Source of the DNA: Leptolyngbya sp. NIES-3755
GTDB lineage: Bacteria; Cyanobacteriota; Cyanobacteriia; Leptolyngbyales; Leptolyngbyaceae
Direction: 5' to 3'
Length of the DNA stretch: 64,000 nt
Assembly (NCBI GenBank): GCA_001548435.1
Contig: AP017308.1
Span: 1,993,030-2,057,029 of the forward strand
Made by a program: the position numbers and the translations under genes. The first letter of the stretch is position 1. Each line of letters starts with the position of its first letter. Under the pieces are notes generated by a model. That model was not told where the DNA came from. It worked only from the letters and a program-made list of their open reading frames with translations, and made no database searches. Of this stretch, positions 27,661 through 37,094 are shown piece after piece.

Positions 27661-28779
27661 TTAGCCTTTCGCTACCACAGTGTATTGATCGAGATGTCGA
27701 TCGAAGATTACCGGCATTTCAAGCTGTCGATGCAGTTGAACGATCACGGAATCGTCTTGGGTTTGCTCGATCGATTGCTCGATCGCGGTTGCTAAATTGT
27801 CCGGAGTGTAAGCAGAAAACGTTGCGATCGCGTTTGGCTGTAATCGGTTGTATTCGGCAATTTGGGGCAGATCGAATGCCAAAATTGGCTTGTGAGATGA
27901 AATCCAAGTGCAAAGAGATCCGGAGGCTGAAGTTTGCTTAAACGGGCAGACTGCTAGATGCGTGGCTGCGAGATATAGAGCTTGATCCGCTTCAGAAAGA
28001 TATCCGGTGACTCGAATGCGATCGAAGACTCCCAAAGTTTTTGCAAGCTCGATTACCTCCTGTAAAAAGTCTTCGTGTCCTAGTCCCCCTGCAAATACAA
28101 CTTCATAGTTCGATGGCAGTTGTGCCAAGGCTCTGACTAATAGGTCGTGACCTTTACCCCGATAGATAAATCCTAAAAGCGTAATCACCGTCTTTCCGGT
28201 TAGGTTCAACTGTTCACGAGCCGCTTCTGGCGTGATGTTGAAACTGCGAGATTCGACAAAGTGAGGAATTGTTTTCACTACAGAAGTGTATCGATCGAGG
28301 CGTTTGGCTTCTTCTTCGGTACACACCAGCACGAATGGAGTTCGATCGAGAATTTGTCGCAATCCTCGAAGGTTCGGGGACAACTGTGCTCGTGCGATCG
28401 CTTTTAACCAGTCAATCACCGATCGCTTTCCGTGACGAACTTGCTGCCAGAGATAAGAATGATGCGGTGGATAAAACACATCGTGTAAGGTAGCGATTTT
28501 TGGAGGAACACAGGCATTGAGAAAGGTTTTGAGATGCTGAACTTGATGTTTTTTGCCCCAGATATGGGCATTGTGCTGAAAATGAATCAGATCGGCTTCG
28601 GAAAGGGTTGCAGCAGCAGTGAGCAGAGTTTGTCGATCGACGGTTTGATCTCCGGTTAAGACAACTTCCGCTTCGATCACGCTCAATTCAGGACGAGTTC
28701 TGGCTTCATTTGCTAAATATCGCCCGTAGCGCACAATTCCATGCTCTGGCTCTCCGATGTGTAAATATCCAATTTTCAT
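27661..28779 (-). CDS. Glycosyltransferase family 4
   Basis: The protein has 372 residues. The first domain begins KIGYLHIGEPEHGIVRYGRYL; the second has TLLGFIYRGKGHDLLVRAL, VFAGGLGHEDF and FKQTSASGSLCTWISSHKPILAFDLP. The GxGxG-like donor loop and the order of motifs fit family 4. It starts 4 bases after the stop of the GT2 gene at 28784. Gln-rich C-terminal helices (SIEQTQDDS) follow. The acceptor is unknown. Confidence 0.88.
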   Translation of the reverse strand: MKIGYLHIGEPEHGIVRYGRYLANEARTRPELSVIEAEVVLTGDQTVDRQTLLTAAATLSEADLIHFQHNAHIWGKKHQVQHLKTFLNACVPPKIATLHDVFYPPHHSYLWQQVRHGKRSVIDWLKAIARAQLSPNLRGLRQILDRTPFVLVCTEEEAKRLDRYTSVVKTIPHFVESRSFNITPEAAREQLNLTGKTVITLLGFIYRGKGHDLLVRALAQLPSNYEVVFAGGLGHEDFLQEVIELAKTLGVFDRIRVTGYLSEADQALYLAATHLAVCPFKQTSASGSLCTWISSHKPILAFDLPQIAEYNRLQPNAIATFSAYTPDNLATAIEQSIEQTQDDSVIVQLHRQLEMPVIFDRHLDQYTVVAKG

Positions 28780-28783
28780 AGCG

Positions 28784-29599
28784 TTAAGATTTCAGCGATC
28801 GAGCAATCTTTCCCATTCCCCGTTTGAGCAGTCGGTTTGAATCGTAAGCTGTGTTTAAAACTGTGTATAGAATCGCATTTTGGGTTCGGGCGAGAACGGG
28901 AAGTCGATCGCGGTAGCGTTTGAGAAGTGCAGCAGATCGGGCGGCTCCTTGCCCCGTTTGCCAATCTGTAACCGTTTTAGTGCCAGCAATTTCGCGGTAG
29001 TTGCCCCAAGTACGATCGATATGTTTCACGGTTGCGACTTGAACCGCTCTTAAAATGAAATCAACATCTAGCGCGAAATGTTCATCCACGTTGTACAGTC
29101 CGATCGTGTCATGTAGACAAGCATGATAAAAGTAAGCGGAAGGATTCACCGGATGGGGATGAATATTCGCACCGAGTAATAAATCAGGGAGGCTGAGTTT
29201 TTTCGGACGATTGTATTTTTTCAGATTGCCGTGATCGTCCCACACATTACAGTTACCGACTATAAAGCTGGGAACAGGAAGCGATTTGAAGAGTTCTACA
29301 GCTTGATTAAGCACCTCTGGTTCGTAGTAGTCATCCACGTTTAGAAATCCAACAATCTCACCTTTTGCCAGTCGAATTCCTTTATTCATCGCGTCGGATT
29401 GTCCCTGATCTTTTTCAGACACCCAGCGAATATGGGGATAGTTTTCGGCATAGCGTTTGACAATCTCGATCGTGCGATCGCTTGATCCCCCATCAATGAT
29501 CAGATGTTCAACTTCTGCACAATCCTGCTGAATCACCGACCTCAAACAAGATTCGATGTATTGTTCGCCGTTATAGACTGGCGTAATCACTGTGATCAT
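28784..29599 (-). CDS. Glycosyltransferase family 2, paralogue of the gene at 44771
   Basis: The protein has 271 residues from ATG 29599; the longer frame to TTG 29662 would overlap the upstream gene and adds no family sequence. Motifs are ITVITPVYNGEQY, IIDGGSSDRTIEI, MNKGI, FLNVDDYY (metal site) and FILRAVQVATVKHIDRTWGNYR. The protein at 44771-45586 shares these stretches and the same length, so the two are recent paralogues in different blocks of the locus. GT2 enzymes of this group act in the cytoplasm and add single sugars. Confidence 0.9.
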   Translation of the reverse strand: MITVITPVYNGEQYIESCLRSVIQQDCAEVEHLIIDGGSSDRTIEIVKRYAENYPHIRWVSEKDQGQSDAMNKGIRLAKGEIVGFLNVDDYYEPEVLNQAVELFKSLPVPSFIVGNCNVWDDHGNLKKYNRPKKLSLPDLLLGANIHPHPVNPSAYFYHACLHDTIGLYNVDEHFALDVDFILRAVQVATVKHIDRTWGNYREIAGTKTVTDWQTGQGAARSAALLKRYRDRLPVLARTQNAILYTVLNTAYDSNRLLKRGMGKIARSLKS

Positions 29600-29643
29600 T
29601 CTAGAAGCAGGTAGTAAAGTTTGCTGTATTCGCTCGATGTTGC

Positions 29644-30237
29644 TTACCAAAAGGCAATACAAGCGTTTAGTTTGTAGTCGAGGTTTTGATTGCGCTCTCC
29701 GATCTTTTTGGCAGGTACGCCGCCCACAATCTCGAAGGGTGCTACTGATTTTGTGACTACTGCACCAGCCGCGACTACTGCCCCATGTCCGATCGTCACT
29801 CCGGGTAAGATCGTGGTGCGAGAACTTATCCAGGCATAATCTTCGATCACAACCGGAGCCTCAACCCCTTCAAACCCGATCGCATTCGGATCATGTTGTG
29901 CTGTCCAAATCCAAGCACCCGTCGAGAGATTCACTGAATTGCCGATGATTAGCCCCGATCGACCATCTAAAACACATTGATCCCCGATGCTCGTATTGTC
30001 GCCAATGGTGATTTTTTCAGGAGAGCGAATATGACAACTGTTATAAATGACCGAGCCTTCTCCGAGCGTGAGTCCATACCACTGAACATAGAACCAACGG
30101 CGCAGAGTTTGAGAAGGAATTTTGCCAATATATTGCAGTGCCAAAAACTGAAAAGACTGCCAGAGATACCGAAACGGCGGAATAAAGGTGAGGGATGCCC
30201 GAATCGATGATAGTTTTGAAGAAAGTTGGACTGTCAT
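29644..30237 (-). CDS. WcaF/CysE-like sugar acetyltransferase
   Basis: The protein has 197 residues. The helical N-terminus of about 60 residues (FRYLWQSFQFLALQYIGK) is followed by hexapeptide repeats: ITIGDNTSIGDQCVLDG, LIIGNSVNLSTG and VVIEDYAWISSRTTILPGVTIG, broken here at the repeat boundaries. WTAQHDP carries the catalytic His. It resembles putative colanic-acid acetyltransferases and is distantly related to the protein at 15828-16400. It ends 44 bases before the GT2 start. Confidence 0.88.
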   Translation of the reverse strand: MTVQLSSKLSSIRASLTFIPPFRYLWQSFQFLALQYIGKIPSQTLRRWFYVQWYGLTLGEGSVIYNSCHIRSPEKITIGDNTSIGDQCVLDGRSGLIIGNSVNLSTGAWIWTAQHDPNAIGFEGVEAPVVIEDYAWISSRTTILPGVTIGHGAVVAAGAVVTKSVAPFEIVGGVPAKKIGERNQNLDYKLNACIAFW

Positions 30238-30246
30238 TATGAACGG

Positions 30247-31536
30247 TTACGAATAGAGTTGCTGCAAGAGTGCATCGACGGTTCGCTGTAAGGAGTTGCC
30301 ATCTAGACGGTATGTAAATTCGCGCTCTAAGTCGAAATGAGCGGAGTTTGAAGCAGGGCAAGGTTCAAAGAGTGCAGCGTGTACTGCTTGTTTGAGAGCT
30401 TCTGGAGCAGATAGATAAACGGTTTTATAGCTGCCATATTCTTCTAGATGGTGATAAGCACTCGCAGGACCAGACGCATCGACATCTACTGCAATTACTT
30501 TTTTATTCATTAACAATGCTTCTTCTGCCACTGTTGAGGCACGAGTTACCAACACATCCGACAGGTGAAGCAGACCATAAACATCAAGCTGCGTGTGTTG
30601 AGGTTCGATAATACAAATCGAGTGAGATTGTTTGAGCGATTCTGGAATCGATGCTCGATAGAGGTTTGGATCTTTCTGGTCGCCGGGGTGCATTTTGATC
30701 ACCAGACAGACTTGTGAGAAATCGAGATTTTCATAGAGATACTGCATATAGGCAGTGTAGAGTTCGGCTTCGTTGGGTCGATCGCGATATTCGGTATGTA
30801 AACAAGTCGCCAGCAGAATCACTTTCTTCTGACAGACCTCAGACCAGAATGCAGGCGAGAACTGTTTCAACGCCTCTAGCACTTGATGACGATCGATGTT
30901 GAGAATGCGATCGTGCAGATGATTGCCGACAAGCTGGATTCGCTCTGATGGCACTTCATACTGATGAATCAATTCACGATAAACGCGCTCTCCCCAGACT
31001 AAGAGGCGCTCTGAAGTCGTTGAAGCCAGTCCTTGCACAGAATCTTGTCGCGTTCCTCCATGTTGAATCGAGGCGGTTTTCACACCGAATTGCTTTAATG
31101 TTTCTGCCGCATCGACTCCACGGGCATGAGCGGTGTAGAAGAACCGATGATCCAAGCAAAACAATCCAAGCGTTTGCTCAGGATGAAGGCAGGGCATGAG
31201 AATATCACTCAGTTGCTCTTTAACTTGGCAACCTGCGTCTCTGAGTTGCTGTTTTAACTGAGGATTGAGCGTACTGGGGATCACCGCCGTAACCTTGAGA
31301 GTAGGCTTTTCCAACAATTTGAATAATACAGGCACTAACACTCGCTCATCAGTTGGCGTACAGATTAAAGCGCGGATTTCGGACGTGCGAGCTTTCCAGA
31401 ACTGCGATCGCACAATGAGCAGATTGATCACCAAGGAGACTCGATCCCGAAAACTCAGCCTTGATTTGAGTGGATAGTCCCGCACGAAGACGATCGACTC
31501 AAACCCCGACAAAATCCAATTCAGAACTGACTTCAT
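30247..31536 (-). CDS. GT-B glycosyl- or glycerophosphotransferase-like protein
   Basis: The protein has 429 residues. The C-terminal half contains SIQHGGTRQD (about 165), IKMHPGDQKDP, and TRASTVAEEALLMNKKVIAVD, the pattern seen in CDP-glycerol/KpsC-KpsS-like capsule transferases, with a conserved His-Pro and a Ser/Thr-Glu-Glu site. Such enzymes often use CMP- or CDP-linked donors. The N-terminal part is not typical. Because the CMP-Kdo genes lie about 1-8 kb upstream, this is one of two candidates for a Kdo transferase (the other is at 45638). The assignment is inference. Confidence 0.65.
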   Translation of the reverse strand: MKSVLNWILSGFESIVFVRDYPLKSRLSFRDRVSLVINLLIVRSQFWKARTSEIRALICTPTDERVLVPVLFKLLEKPTLKVTAVIPSTLNPQLKQQLRDAGCQVKEQLSDILMPCLHPEQTLGLFCLDHRFFYTAHARGVDAAETLKQFGVKTASIQHGGTRQDSVQGLASTTSERLLVWGERVYRELIHQYEVPSERIQLVGNHLHDRILNIDRHQVLEALKQFSPAFWSEVCQKKVILLATCLHTEYRDRPNEAELYTAYMQYLYENLDFSQVCLVIKMHPGDQKDPNLYRASIPESLKQSHSICIIEPQHTQLDVYGLLHLSDVLVTRASTVAEEALLMNKKVIAVDVDASGPASAYHHLEEYGSYKTVYLSAPEALKQAVHAALFEPCPASNSAHFDLEREFTYRLDGNSLQRTVDALLQQLYS

Positions 31537-31548
31537 AGAATTCTAAGC

Positions 31549-32496
31549 TTAGTTTGCGATCGCTTGCTTGCGATATCGGAGGATAGCCAGAGCAGATTTC
31601 GCCGTTCTTCGACCCAGAAAAGCGGTCGCTGCCCAAGTTCGCCAAAGATAGTTTCTTAGCTGTCCAAAACTGCCCTTCATGTTCGGTAAATTCTTGATTC
31701 GCTTGGAAATCACGCCGCGATCGTAAGCTTCTTCAATCTCTTTGGGTTGAACAAATCCTTGGTCGATCGCTTCGAGATAAAACTTCTCCCAAAAGGCACT
31801 GACCGCATTGTGATGAAATAACCAAGGCTGGCTGGTTAAATCGGTGAAATGGACGATTTTAGAGCTAGGCGTTAAGACATCTAGATGATTCCAAGCGCTC
31901 GGTAAATCCACGATCGAGGTTGGAGCTTGTTGCAAAAACGGCTTGCCCAAGAACATTAAATCGGGATATGAGAACTGATCTTGATTCAAGCCTTGAACGA
32001 TCGCATCAATCTTCCACGACTGTAATTTTGAGCAATCTAGCAGCATCACACTCGTGAGATAGTACGCTTCTGGGGACGCGATCAACTGCTGAAGAAAGTT
32101 ATTCACATAATCCTTGCCGCTTTCCGCTGCTTTGACATTGACGGCTGCAACGGCTCGATCGTCTAGCGTGTAGTTCCACAGATTCACGATATCTTCGAGC
32201 GAAATTTGGTCGGAGTCACAATAGATGGCTTTGCCCTCAAAGTTGCACCATTCGGGAATCGCATAGCGAGCGAGCGAAAATGCGGTTGCCCCTTTGAGTC
32301 GATCGCTGACGATCGCGGGTAATTGTTTCGTTTCCCCGTTGTGCATCGTCACCGAACCCGTCTCCCCGTTGATAATGTTGATTTCCAGGGGTGAGTTTGT
32401 GTGTTTGAGCAATGAATAGACAAACACTTTTTCTTCGACGCGGTTGCGGCAACTTGACCCGATGAAAATCCGAACGGGTTGAGTCGTCGTTTGCAT
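31549..32496 (-). CDS. Glycosyltransferase family 8-like, paralogue of the gene at 50782
   Basis: The protein has 315 residues from ATG 32496, which is preferred over ATG 32505 because AGGAG lies 9 bases upstream of it, immediately before the first ATG. The GT8 DxD motif is CDSDQISLEDI, followed by a SWNHLDVL-like acceptor segment and KIVHFTDLTSQPW with the conserved His. The protein at 50782-51570 shares the F(L)Y/YIDSDT frame and the KLIHYTNLYTQPW motif. Family 8 enzymes are retaining galactosyl- or glucosyltransferases; the donor cannot be inferred. Confidence 0.85.
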   Translation of the reverse strand: MQTTTQPVRIFIGSSCRNRVEEKVFVYSLLKHTNSPLEINIINGETGSVTMHNGETKQLPAIVSDRLKGATAFSLARYAIPEWCNFEGKAIYCDSDQISLEDIVNLWNYTLDDRAVAAVNVKAAESGKDYVNNFLQQLIASPEAYYLTSVMLLDCSKLQSWKIDAIVQGLNQDQFSYPDLMFLGKPFLQQAPTSIVDLPSAWNHLDVLTPSSKIVHFTDLTSQPWLFHHNAVSAFWEKFYLEAIDQGFVQPKEIEEAYDRGVISKRIKNLPNMKGSFGQLRNYLWRTWAATAFLGRRTAKSALAILRYRKQAIAN

Positions 32497-32508
32497 TCTA
32501 AACATCTC

Positions 32509-33021
32509 CTAATCTAGAGCTTGTACGGAGAGGAGTAAATCACATACTTCTCGAACGGCACCCTGACCACCTCGATGCCGCGTAATGTAAAGCGCGATCG
32601 CTTGATTGGCAGGCATGGCATCTGCCACCGTGATCGGACATCCCACTCGCTCAAGAATCGGCACGTCGATCAAGTCATCGCCCACATACGCAACTTCTGA
32701 CAGCGAGACATTCAACTGCTGACATAACTGCTCTAGCGTTTCTAGCTTGTTCTCGATCCCGGTAAACACCGAATCAATTCCAAGCCGTTTGGCTCGATGT
32801 AGAGTCGAGGCTGAAAAGCCCGCAGAAATGATCGCCACTTGAATCCCGGCAGTCATTAACAGCTTGATTCCAAGTCCATCTTTGACGTTGAACTTCTTCA
32901 GTTCTTCGCCTGTCTCGGTGTAGTAAAGTCCGCCATCGGTCATGACTCCATCGACATCGAGCGCGAGGAGTTTGACTTGGGCAAGACGGCTTCTGAGGTC
33001 GTCGGACAGGTCGTTAATCAT
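32509..33021 (-). CDS. kdsC: 3-deoxy-D-manno-octulosonate-8-phosphate phosphatase (KdsC-like HAD)
   Basis: The protein has 170 residues, the usual KdsC length. HAD motif I is [13 protein letters not shown] with nucleophile Asp22 and Asp24; motif III and IV parts are [10 protein letters not shown] and [12 protein letters not shown]. KdsC removes the phosphate from Kdo-8-P to give Kdo. Its ATG overlaps the TGA of kdsA by 4 bases (33018-33021). This pairing is what separates it from other HAD phosphatases and makes the assignment secure. Confidence 0.93.
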   Translation of the reverse strand: MINDLSDDLRSRLAQVKLLALDVDGVMTDGGLYYTETGEELKKFNVKDGLGIKLLMTAGIQVAIISAGFSASTLHRAKRLGIDSVFTGIENKLETLEQLCQQLNVSLSEVAYVGDDLIDVPILERVGCPITVADAMPANQAIALYITRHRGGQGAVREVCDLLLSVQALD

Positions 33022-33857
33022 AGCGAGACCGAGGGAGCAACTTCGAGCGCATTCCGAATGCTGAGGACTTGTTTCAATAGATTTTCTAACTCTGCTAACG
33101 GCACCATATTCGGACCATCACTGAGCGCGATCGCAGGATTTTCGTGAACTTCCATGAATAGCGCATCCACTCCAATCGCCATCGCCGCACGAGTGAGGTA
33201 CGGAACAAAGTGCCGCTGTCCACCTGAAGAAGTGCCTTGTCCACCGGGCATCTGAACGCTGTGAGTCGCATCAAACACGACCGGATATCCCAGCGATCGC
33301 AGTTGAGGAAGCGATCGGAAATCTACCACTAGCGTGTTATAGCCAAAACTGGTTCCACGCTCCGTGACGAGAATTTTTTGGGTTCCCGCTTCTTCTAACT
33401 TCTGCACCACATTCTTCATGTCCCAGGGAGCGAGAAACTGTCCCTTTTTCACATTCACCGTTTTTCCGGTCGCTGCTGCTGCCACCAATAGATCCGTTTG
33501 ACGACAGAGAAATGCAGGAATCTGAAGCACATCGACCACCTCTGCCACCGGAGCCGCCTGATAGCTCTCGTGAATGTCCGTCAGCACAGGGACACCGATT
33601 TCCTGCTTGACTCTTTGCAGAATCGCCAACCCGGTTTCCATCGATTGTCCTCGGAATGACTCGATCGAGGTGCGATTCGCCTTATCAAACGACGATTTGA
33701 AGATAAACGAGATATTTAAGCGATCGCAGATTTTCCGAATCTCGGCTGCCATTTTTAAGGTGAACTCTTCAGATTCGATCACACAAGGACCACTGATCAG
33801 CGCGAGTGGCTGTTGATCCCCGATCGTAATCGTGTCTGTAACTTGTACTTGCTGCAT
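33018..33857 (-). CDS. kdsA: 3-deoxy-8-phosphooctulonate synthase (KdsA)
   Basis: The protein has 279 residues. It condenses phosphoenolpyruvate with arabinose-5-phosphate to form Kdo-8-P. Recognisable parts are [10 protein letters not shown] (PEP site), [43 protein letters not shown] and FDATHSVQ. The Cys in GPC is at about residue 22, but metal dependence cannot be judged by eye. It lies upstream of kdsC with a 4-base overlap, while the two remaining Kdo genes, kdsB and kdsD, are 2.5 kb upstream beyond an acylation pair. Both sets probably serve one product. Confidence 0.96.
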   Translation of the reverse strand: MQQVQVTDTITIGDQQPLALISGPCVIESEEFTLKMAAEIRKICDRLNISFIFKSSFDKANRTSIESFRGQSMETGLAILQRVKQEIGVPVLTDIHESYQAAPVAEVVDVLQIPAFLCRQTDLLVAAAATGKTVNVKKGQFLAPWDMKNVVQKLEEAGTQKILVTERGTSFGYNTLVVDFRSLPQLRSLGYPVVFDATHSVQMPGGQGTSSGGQRHFVPYLTRAAMAIGVDALFMEVHENPAIALSDGPNMVPLAELENLLKQVLSIRNALEVAPSVSL

Positions 33858-33904
33858 TTCGCCACTCCGGCTTGTGTTCGATTAATATCATTCGCAGAAC
33901 TATC

Positions 33905-33936
33905 ATCGCTCTGAGTCTATCTCATCGTAGAGCGAT
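33905..33936. other. 8-bp inverted repeat between the SGNH gene and kdsA
   Basis: ATCGCTCT (33905-33912) and AGAGCGAT (33929-33936) form a perfect stem with a 16-base loop in the 90-base gap between genes on the same strand. No T-run follows in either direction, so a rho-independent terminator is not supported. It could be a transcript processing or regulatory hairpin ahead of kdsA. HIP1-like GCGATCGC overlaps its right arm (33932-33939). Confidence 0.4.
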
Positions 33937-33947
33937 CGCTTCACCGA

Positions 33948-34895
33948 TCAGTTTCTAGCAACTTTCTGGGTCACTAAAGGGCGAAGCTGCTCCGCTAATT
34001 CTTCGGTTCTGAGCTTTTGCCCTTCTCTCGTGAGATGAAACGTGGTATCGCCAAACAAAGAAATATCCTCTTTCAAATTGAGCGTTTTTGGATTGTAGAC
34101 AACCGGGGCAATCTTCGAGAGCGATCCGATCACCTGGCGGAGTTGAGACTGTGTTTTTGGTTCACTCTTAGCGAGTTTCCAGGGAATGCCCAGAATTAGC
34201 TTTCCTTGCCGTTGTTCAACAAACTGCCGAAAGTGATCAATTTGCTGAAAAGAAGCATCTGATAGTTCAACGCTGGTTTCCCCAAAGGGCGGCTTGCCTG
34301 ACAGTGAATCGAGTGAATCCCCATTCTGATTCACATCGAACTGATACCAGGTCGGCTTTCTGCGGGTGAAGATCTCACTCCTGAGTGCAGCAACGACATC
34401 AAACAGTCTCGGAGACCCCACTAGGATGAGTCGATTCGCTACATTTTTCGGATTTTCTTGCTCTCCCTGCAAGAGATCAAATCGCTGACTTCTCAGCCCC
34501 ACCAGCGTCGCTAAAATTCCTGAATTCTCCTCTGGGGTATAACTGAGCAAATCATGTTCTGGAAAGAGCACAACAATGTCACCCGCTCGAATTTCGTTCT
34601 GAACGAGCTTGAAAATTCCGTCTAGTCCCAACCCTGCATGTAATCCCAGATTCACAACCGGAATGTTTAGCTTCTTTTGCAGGCGTTCTGCTTGTAAGCC
34701 AAAATGGGTCGAAGATCCGCCGACGAGCAGAATCCGTCTTGGTGCTTTAATTGCCTCAGCACGAGCAATCTTTTGGGTATAAATCGAATTCACCCAAGCG
34801 GGATCTTGGAAGTAATACAAATTAAACCAAGCCCCGATCGACCAAGCCGCTCCTGCGACCATCGCCCACGGCAGGACTCTGATTACGCCTTTCAT
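33948..34895 (-). CDS. SGNH-hydrolase-like partner of an MBOAT acyltransferase
   Basis: The protein has 315 residues starting at ATG 34895, supported by AAGGAG upstream. A single N-terminal hydrophobic segment (about 8-25) anchors it outside the membrane. GGSSTHFGL is the block-I serine motif of SGNH/GDSL-like enzymes, and TFHLTREGQ near residue 290 supplies the Asp/His-type block. AlgJ/AlgX- and DltD-like proteins with this layout work with MBOAT proteins to O-acylate exported polysaccharide. The neighbouring MBOAT gene ends 10 bases upstream. The acyl donor and sugar are inferred. Confidence 0.78.
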   Translation of the reverse strand: MKGVIRVLPWAMVAGAAWSIGAWFNLYYFQDPAWVNSIYTQKIARAEAIKAPRRILLVGGSSTHFGLQAERLQKKLNIPVVNLGLHAGLGLDGIFKLVQNEIRAGDIVVLFPEHDLLSYTPEENSGILATLVGLRSQRFDLLQGEQENPKNVANRLILVGSPRLFDVVAALRSEIFTRRKPTWYQFDVNQNGDSLDSLSGKPPFGETSVELSDASFQQIDHFRQFVEQRQGKLILGIPWKLAKSEPKTQSQLRQVIGSLSKIAPVVYNPKTLNLKEDISLFGDTTFHLTREGQKLRTEELAEQLRPLVTQKVARN

Positions 34896-34905
34896 CAAGT
34901 CTCCT

Positions 34906-36333
34906 TCAGAATGAGAAGTAAATGAACTTGGAAGATTCTTTCGCCGAAACGAGGATCAACAGAAACAGCAACAATCGAGCGATCGGCGAAGATAAAAACA
35001 ATTGATACCCATGCGGAAGCTTCCGAGCAACTGCCGTCCGTTCAAGGAACAGAAAGAGCACCGACAAGCAGACGATGACGATCAAAGCAGACCGCTGAAT
35101 CGGACTGACAATGACTTTGAGATTAGCCAAAGAATAAGCGGCTGGTGTGATCAGCGATCGTAATTTCATCATCATCCGGCTCATGTCGGTTTCCATGAAA
35201 AAGAACCAGCCAAAGGTGACAAGATTGAACGTGATCAACCAAGCAACCTGCTTAGAGAGTCGAATGACTTGACCGAAGGTGCGATGCAGGATGAGCAATA
35301 GCCCGTGATAGCCGCCCCACAGCACAAAGTTCCAGCCTGCCCCATGCCACAGTCCCGAAATCAAGAAGACGGTCAACAAATTTGCACTCGCCCACGGCAC
35401 TCTCGATCCGCCTAACGGGAAATAGATATAGTCGCGAAACCAAGTGCTGAGGGTAATATGCCAACGTCGCCAAAACTCCTGAATGTTTGTTGAAACGTAG
35501 GGAGAATTAAAGTTCAGCGTCAGTGAAACACCAAGTAACTGTGCCAAACCTAAAGCAATCAAACTGTAGCCTGCGAAGTCAAAATAGATTTGCAAGCCGA
35601 ATAAATAGGTTGAAAGCCAGATCGTCCAAGCATTCATCGCTTCTGAGACTTGAACATGCGTGGATAGATTGTCTGACAGCACCAGCTTCATGAACAAGCC
35701 GACAATGATCCAGCGCATCCCGATCGAGACATTCGCCATGGAAAACCGAAAGCGAAAGGATTGCATCTGAGGTAATAAGTCAGCCCGTCGTTCAATCGGT
35801 CCAGCAACGACTTGGGGAAAAAACGATGTGAAATTAACATAATCTACGAAGGTCAGCATTTTCTCATCGGTTGCTCTCATCGAATCCACCACAAAGGCAA
35901 CCATCTGGAATGTATAAAACGAGATCCCAGGAGGAATTTGAGACAAGCCTGAAAAGATGCCGTCTGACGGTCTGAAGCTTGCACTCGCGATCGAGCCACC
36001 CAAGATATCTCTAGCAATGAAGTCTAGATACTTGAAATACACCAGAATCAGCAGGTTGGTGAGAATGGTCACGGCTGCGATCGCAGTTCTACCCCAGCCT
36101 TTGGTTCGCTGTATCCAGTAAACCGCAAGATAGTTAAAAACAAGTTCTAGAACAAAGATCAGCGTACTTTCACGAGAAGCAGCATAGAAAATCGTCAACG
36201 AGAGACCCATTAATCCGATGCGATCGAGGGCATCGCTCCAAAGCTTTAGGTTTCGTCCGATCCAACGAACAAGCAGTAAGACAACACTACTGACAATCAA
36301 CGTCCACCAAAACGAAAAATCAGCAAAGTTCAT
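34906..36333 (-). CDS. MBOAT-family O-acyltransferase (AlgI/DltB-like)
   Basis: The 475-residue membrane protein has about 11-12 spans. MBOAT landmarks are SFYTFQMVAFVVD, PQVVAGPIERR, FWRRWHITLSTWFRDYIYFPLGG (given in two pieces around the Trp) and LISGLWHGAGWNFVLWGG, whose His is the catalytic-type residue. The family moves an acyl group across the inner membrane for transfer to a glycan by a periplasmic partner, here the SGNH-like protein encoded next. The position between kdsB and kdsA suggests O-acetylation of a Kdo-containing glycan. Confidence 0.92.
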   Translation of the reverse strand: MNFADFSFWWTLIVSSVVLLLVRWIGRNLKLWSDALDRIGLMGLSLTIFYAASRESTLIFVLELVFNYLAVYWIQRTKGWGRTAIAAVTILTNLLILVYFKYLDFIARDILGGSIASASFRPSDGIFSGLSQIPPGISFYTFQMVAFVVDSMRATDEKMLTFVDYVNFTSFFPQVVAGPIERRADLLPQMQSFRFRFSMANVSIGMRWIIVGLFMKLVLSDNLSTHVQVSEAMNAWTIWLSTYLFGLQIYFDFAGYSLIALGLAQLLGVSLTLNFNSPYVSTNIQEFWRRWHITLSTWFRDYIYFPLGGSRVPWASANLLTVFLISGLWHGAGWNFVLWGGYHGLLLILHRTFGQVIRLSKQVAWLITFNLVTFGWFFFMETDMSRMMMKLRSLITPAAYSLANLKVIVSPIQRSALIVIVCLSVLFLFLERTAVARKLPHGYQLFLSSPIARLLLFLLILVSAKESSKFIYFSF

Positions 36334-36359
36334 GAGTTGATCTGAAGATAAGTAGCGGG

Positions 36360-37094
36360 TTAGCCGTTGTCTGGTGTGATGAACGATTGAGCTTTGATCA
36401 AGTCTTCTGGAGTATTAATTTCGGGGACGGCAGCTTGAGTCCGACACACCCGAATCTGATATCCATGTTCAAGGACTCGGAGTTGTTCGAGCGCTTCACA
36501 GAGTTCGAGCGGGGTTGGAGTCAGACTGGCATAGTTCGCGAGAAAGTCACGTCGAAACGCATACAGCCCCAAATGGTGAAACACGGGAGCCGGGGCGGAA
36601 TTGCGATAGTAGGGAATCGGAGCACGAGAAAAATAAAGCGCTCGCTGATGTCGATCGCAGATGACTTTCACGACATTCGGATCAAGATACGCTGATTCTT
36701 CAGACAGTGGACAAGCGAGCGTCGTCATCTCTGGCTGTTCTCCGTCGAGATAGGGAGTCACCAATTCAGTCAACATCTCAGAAGTGACAAACGGTTGATC
36801 CCCCTGAACATTGACTACAACATCCATCTCTGGATATCGCTCTGCTACTTCAGCAACGCGATCGGTTCCGGTTTCGTGTGTGGAGCTTGTCATCTCAACG
36901 GAGCCACCGAAGCCCCTCACACAATCGGCAATTCTTTGATCATCGGTCGCGACGACGACTTGATCAAACACTGAGCATTGTTTCGCCGCTTCATACACCC
37001 ATTGCACCATGGGTCGATCGCCAATCGTCACGAGCGGTTTACCTGGAAAGCGTTGGGAACTATAGCGGGCGGGAATTACAGCAAGAATTTTCAA
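36360..37094 (-). CDS. kdsB: CMP-Kdo synthetase (KdsB)
   Basis: The protein has 244 residues. It begins ILAVIPARYSSQRFPGKPL, the nucleotide-binding motif of CMP-Kdo synthetases, and later shows VVVATDD, VNVQGDQPF and YFSRAPIPY. The reaction is CTP + Kdo to CMP-Kdo. The start is TTG 37094, whose bases overlap the kdsD stop as TTGA, and GGAG lies 9 bases upstream. A TTG start on a core pathway gene suggests low or coupled expression. CMP-Kdo is the donor for any Kdo transferase encoded in this locus. Confidence 0.96.
   Translation of the reverse strand: MKILAVIPARYSSQRFPGKPLVTIGDRPMVQWVYEAAKQCSVFDQVVVATDDQRIADCVRGFGGSVEMTSSTHETGTDRVAEVAERYPEMDVVVNVQGDQPFVTSEMLTELVTPYLDGEQPEMTTLACPLSEESAYLDPNVVKVICDRHQRALYFSRAPIPYYRNSAPAPVFHHLGLYAFRRDFLANYASLTPTPLELCEALEQLRVLEHGYQIRVCRTQAAVPEINTPEDLIKAQSFITPDNG

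Noticed and set aside
33905-33936. Rho-independent terminator
   Set aside because: No T-run follows the hairpin in either direction, so it is listed only as an inverted repeat.
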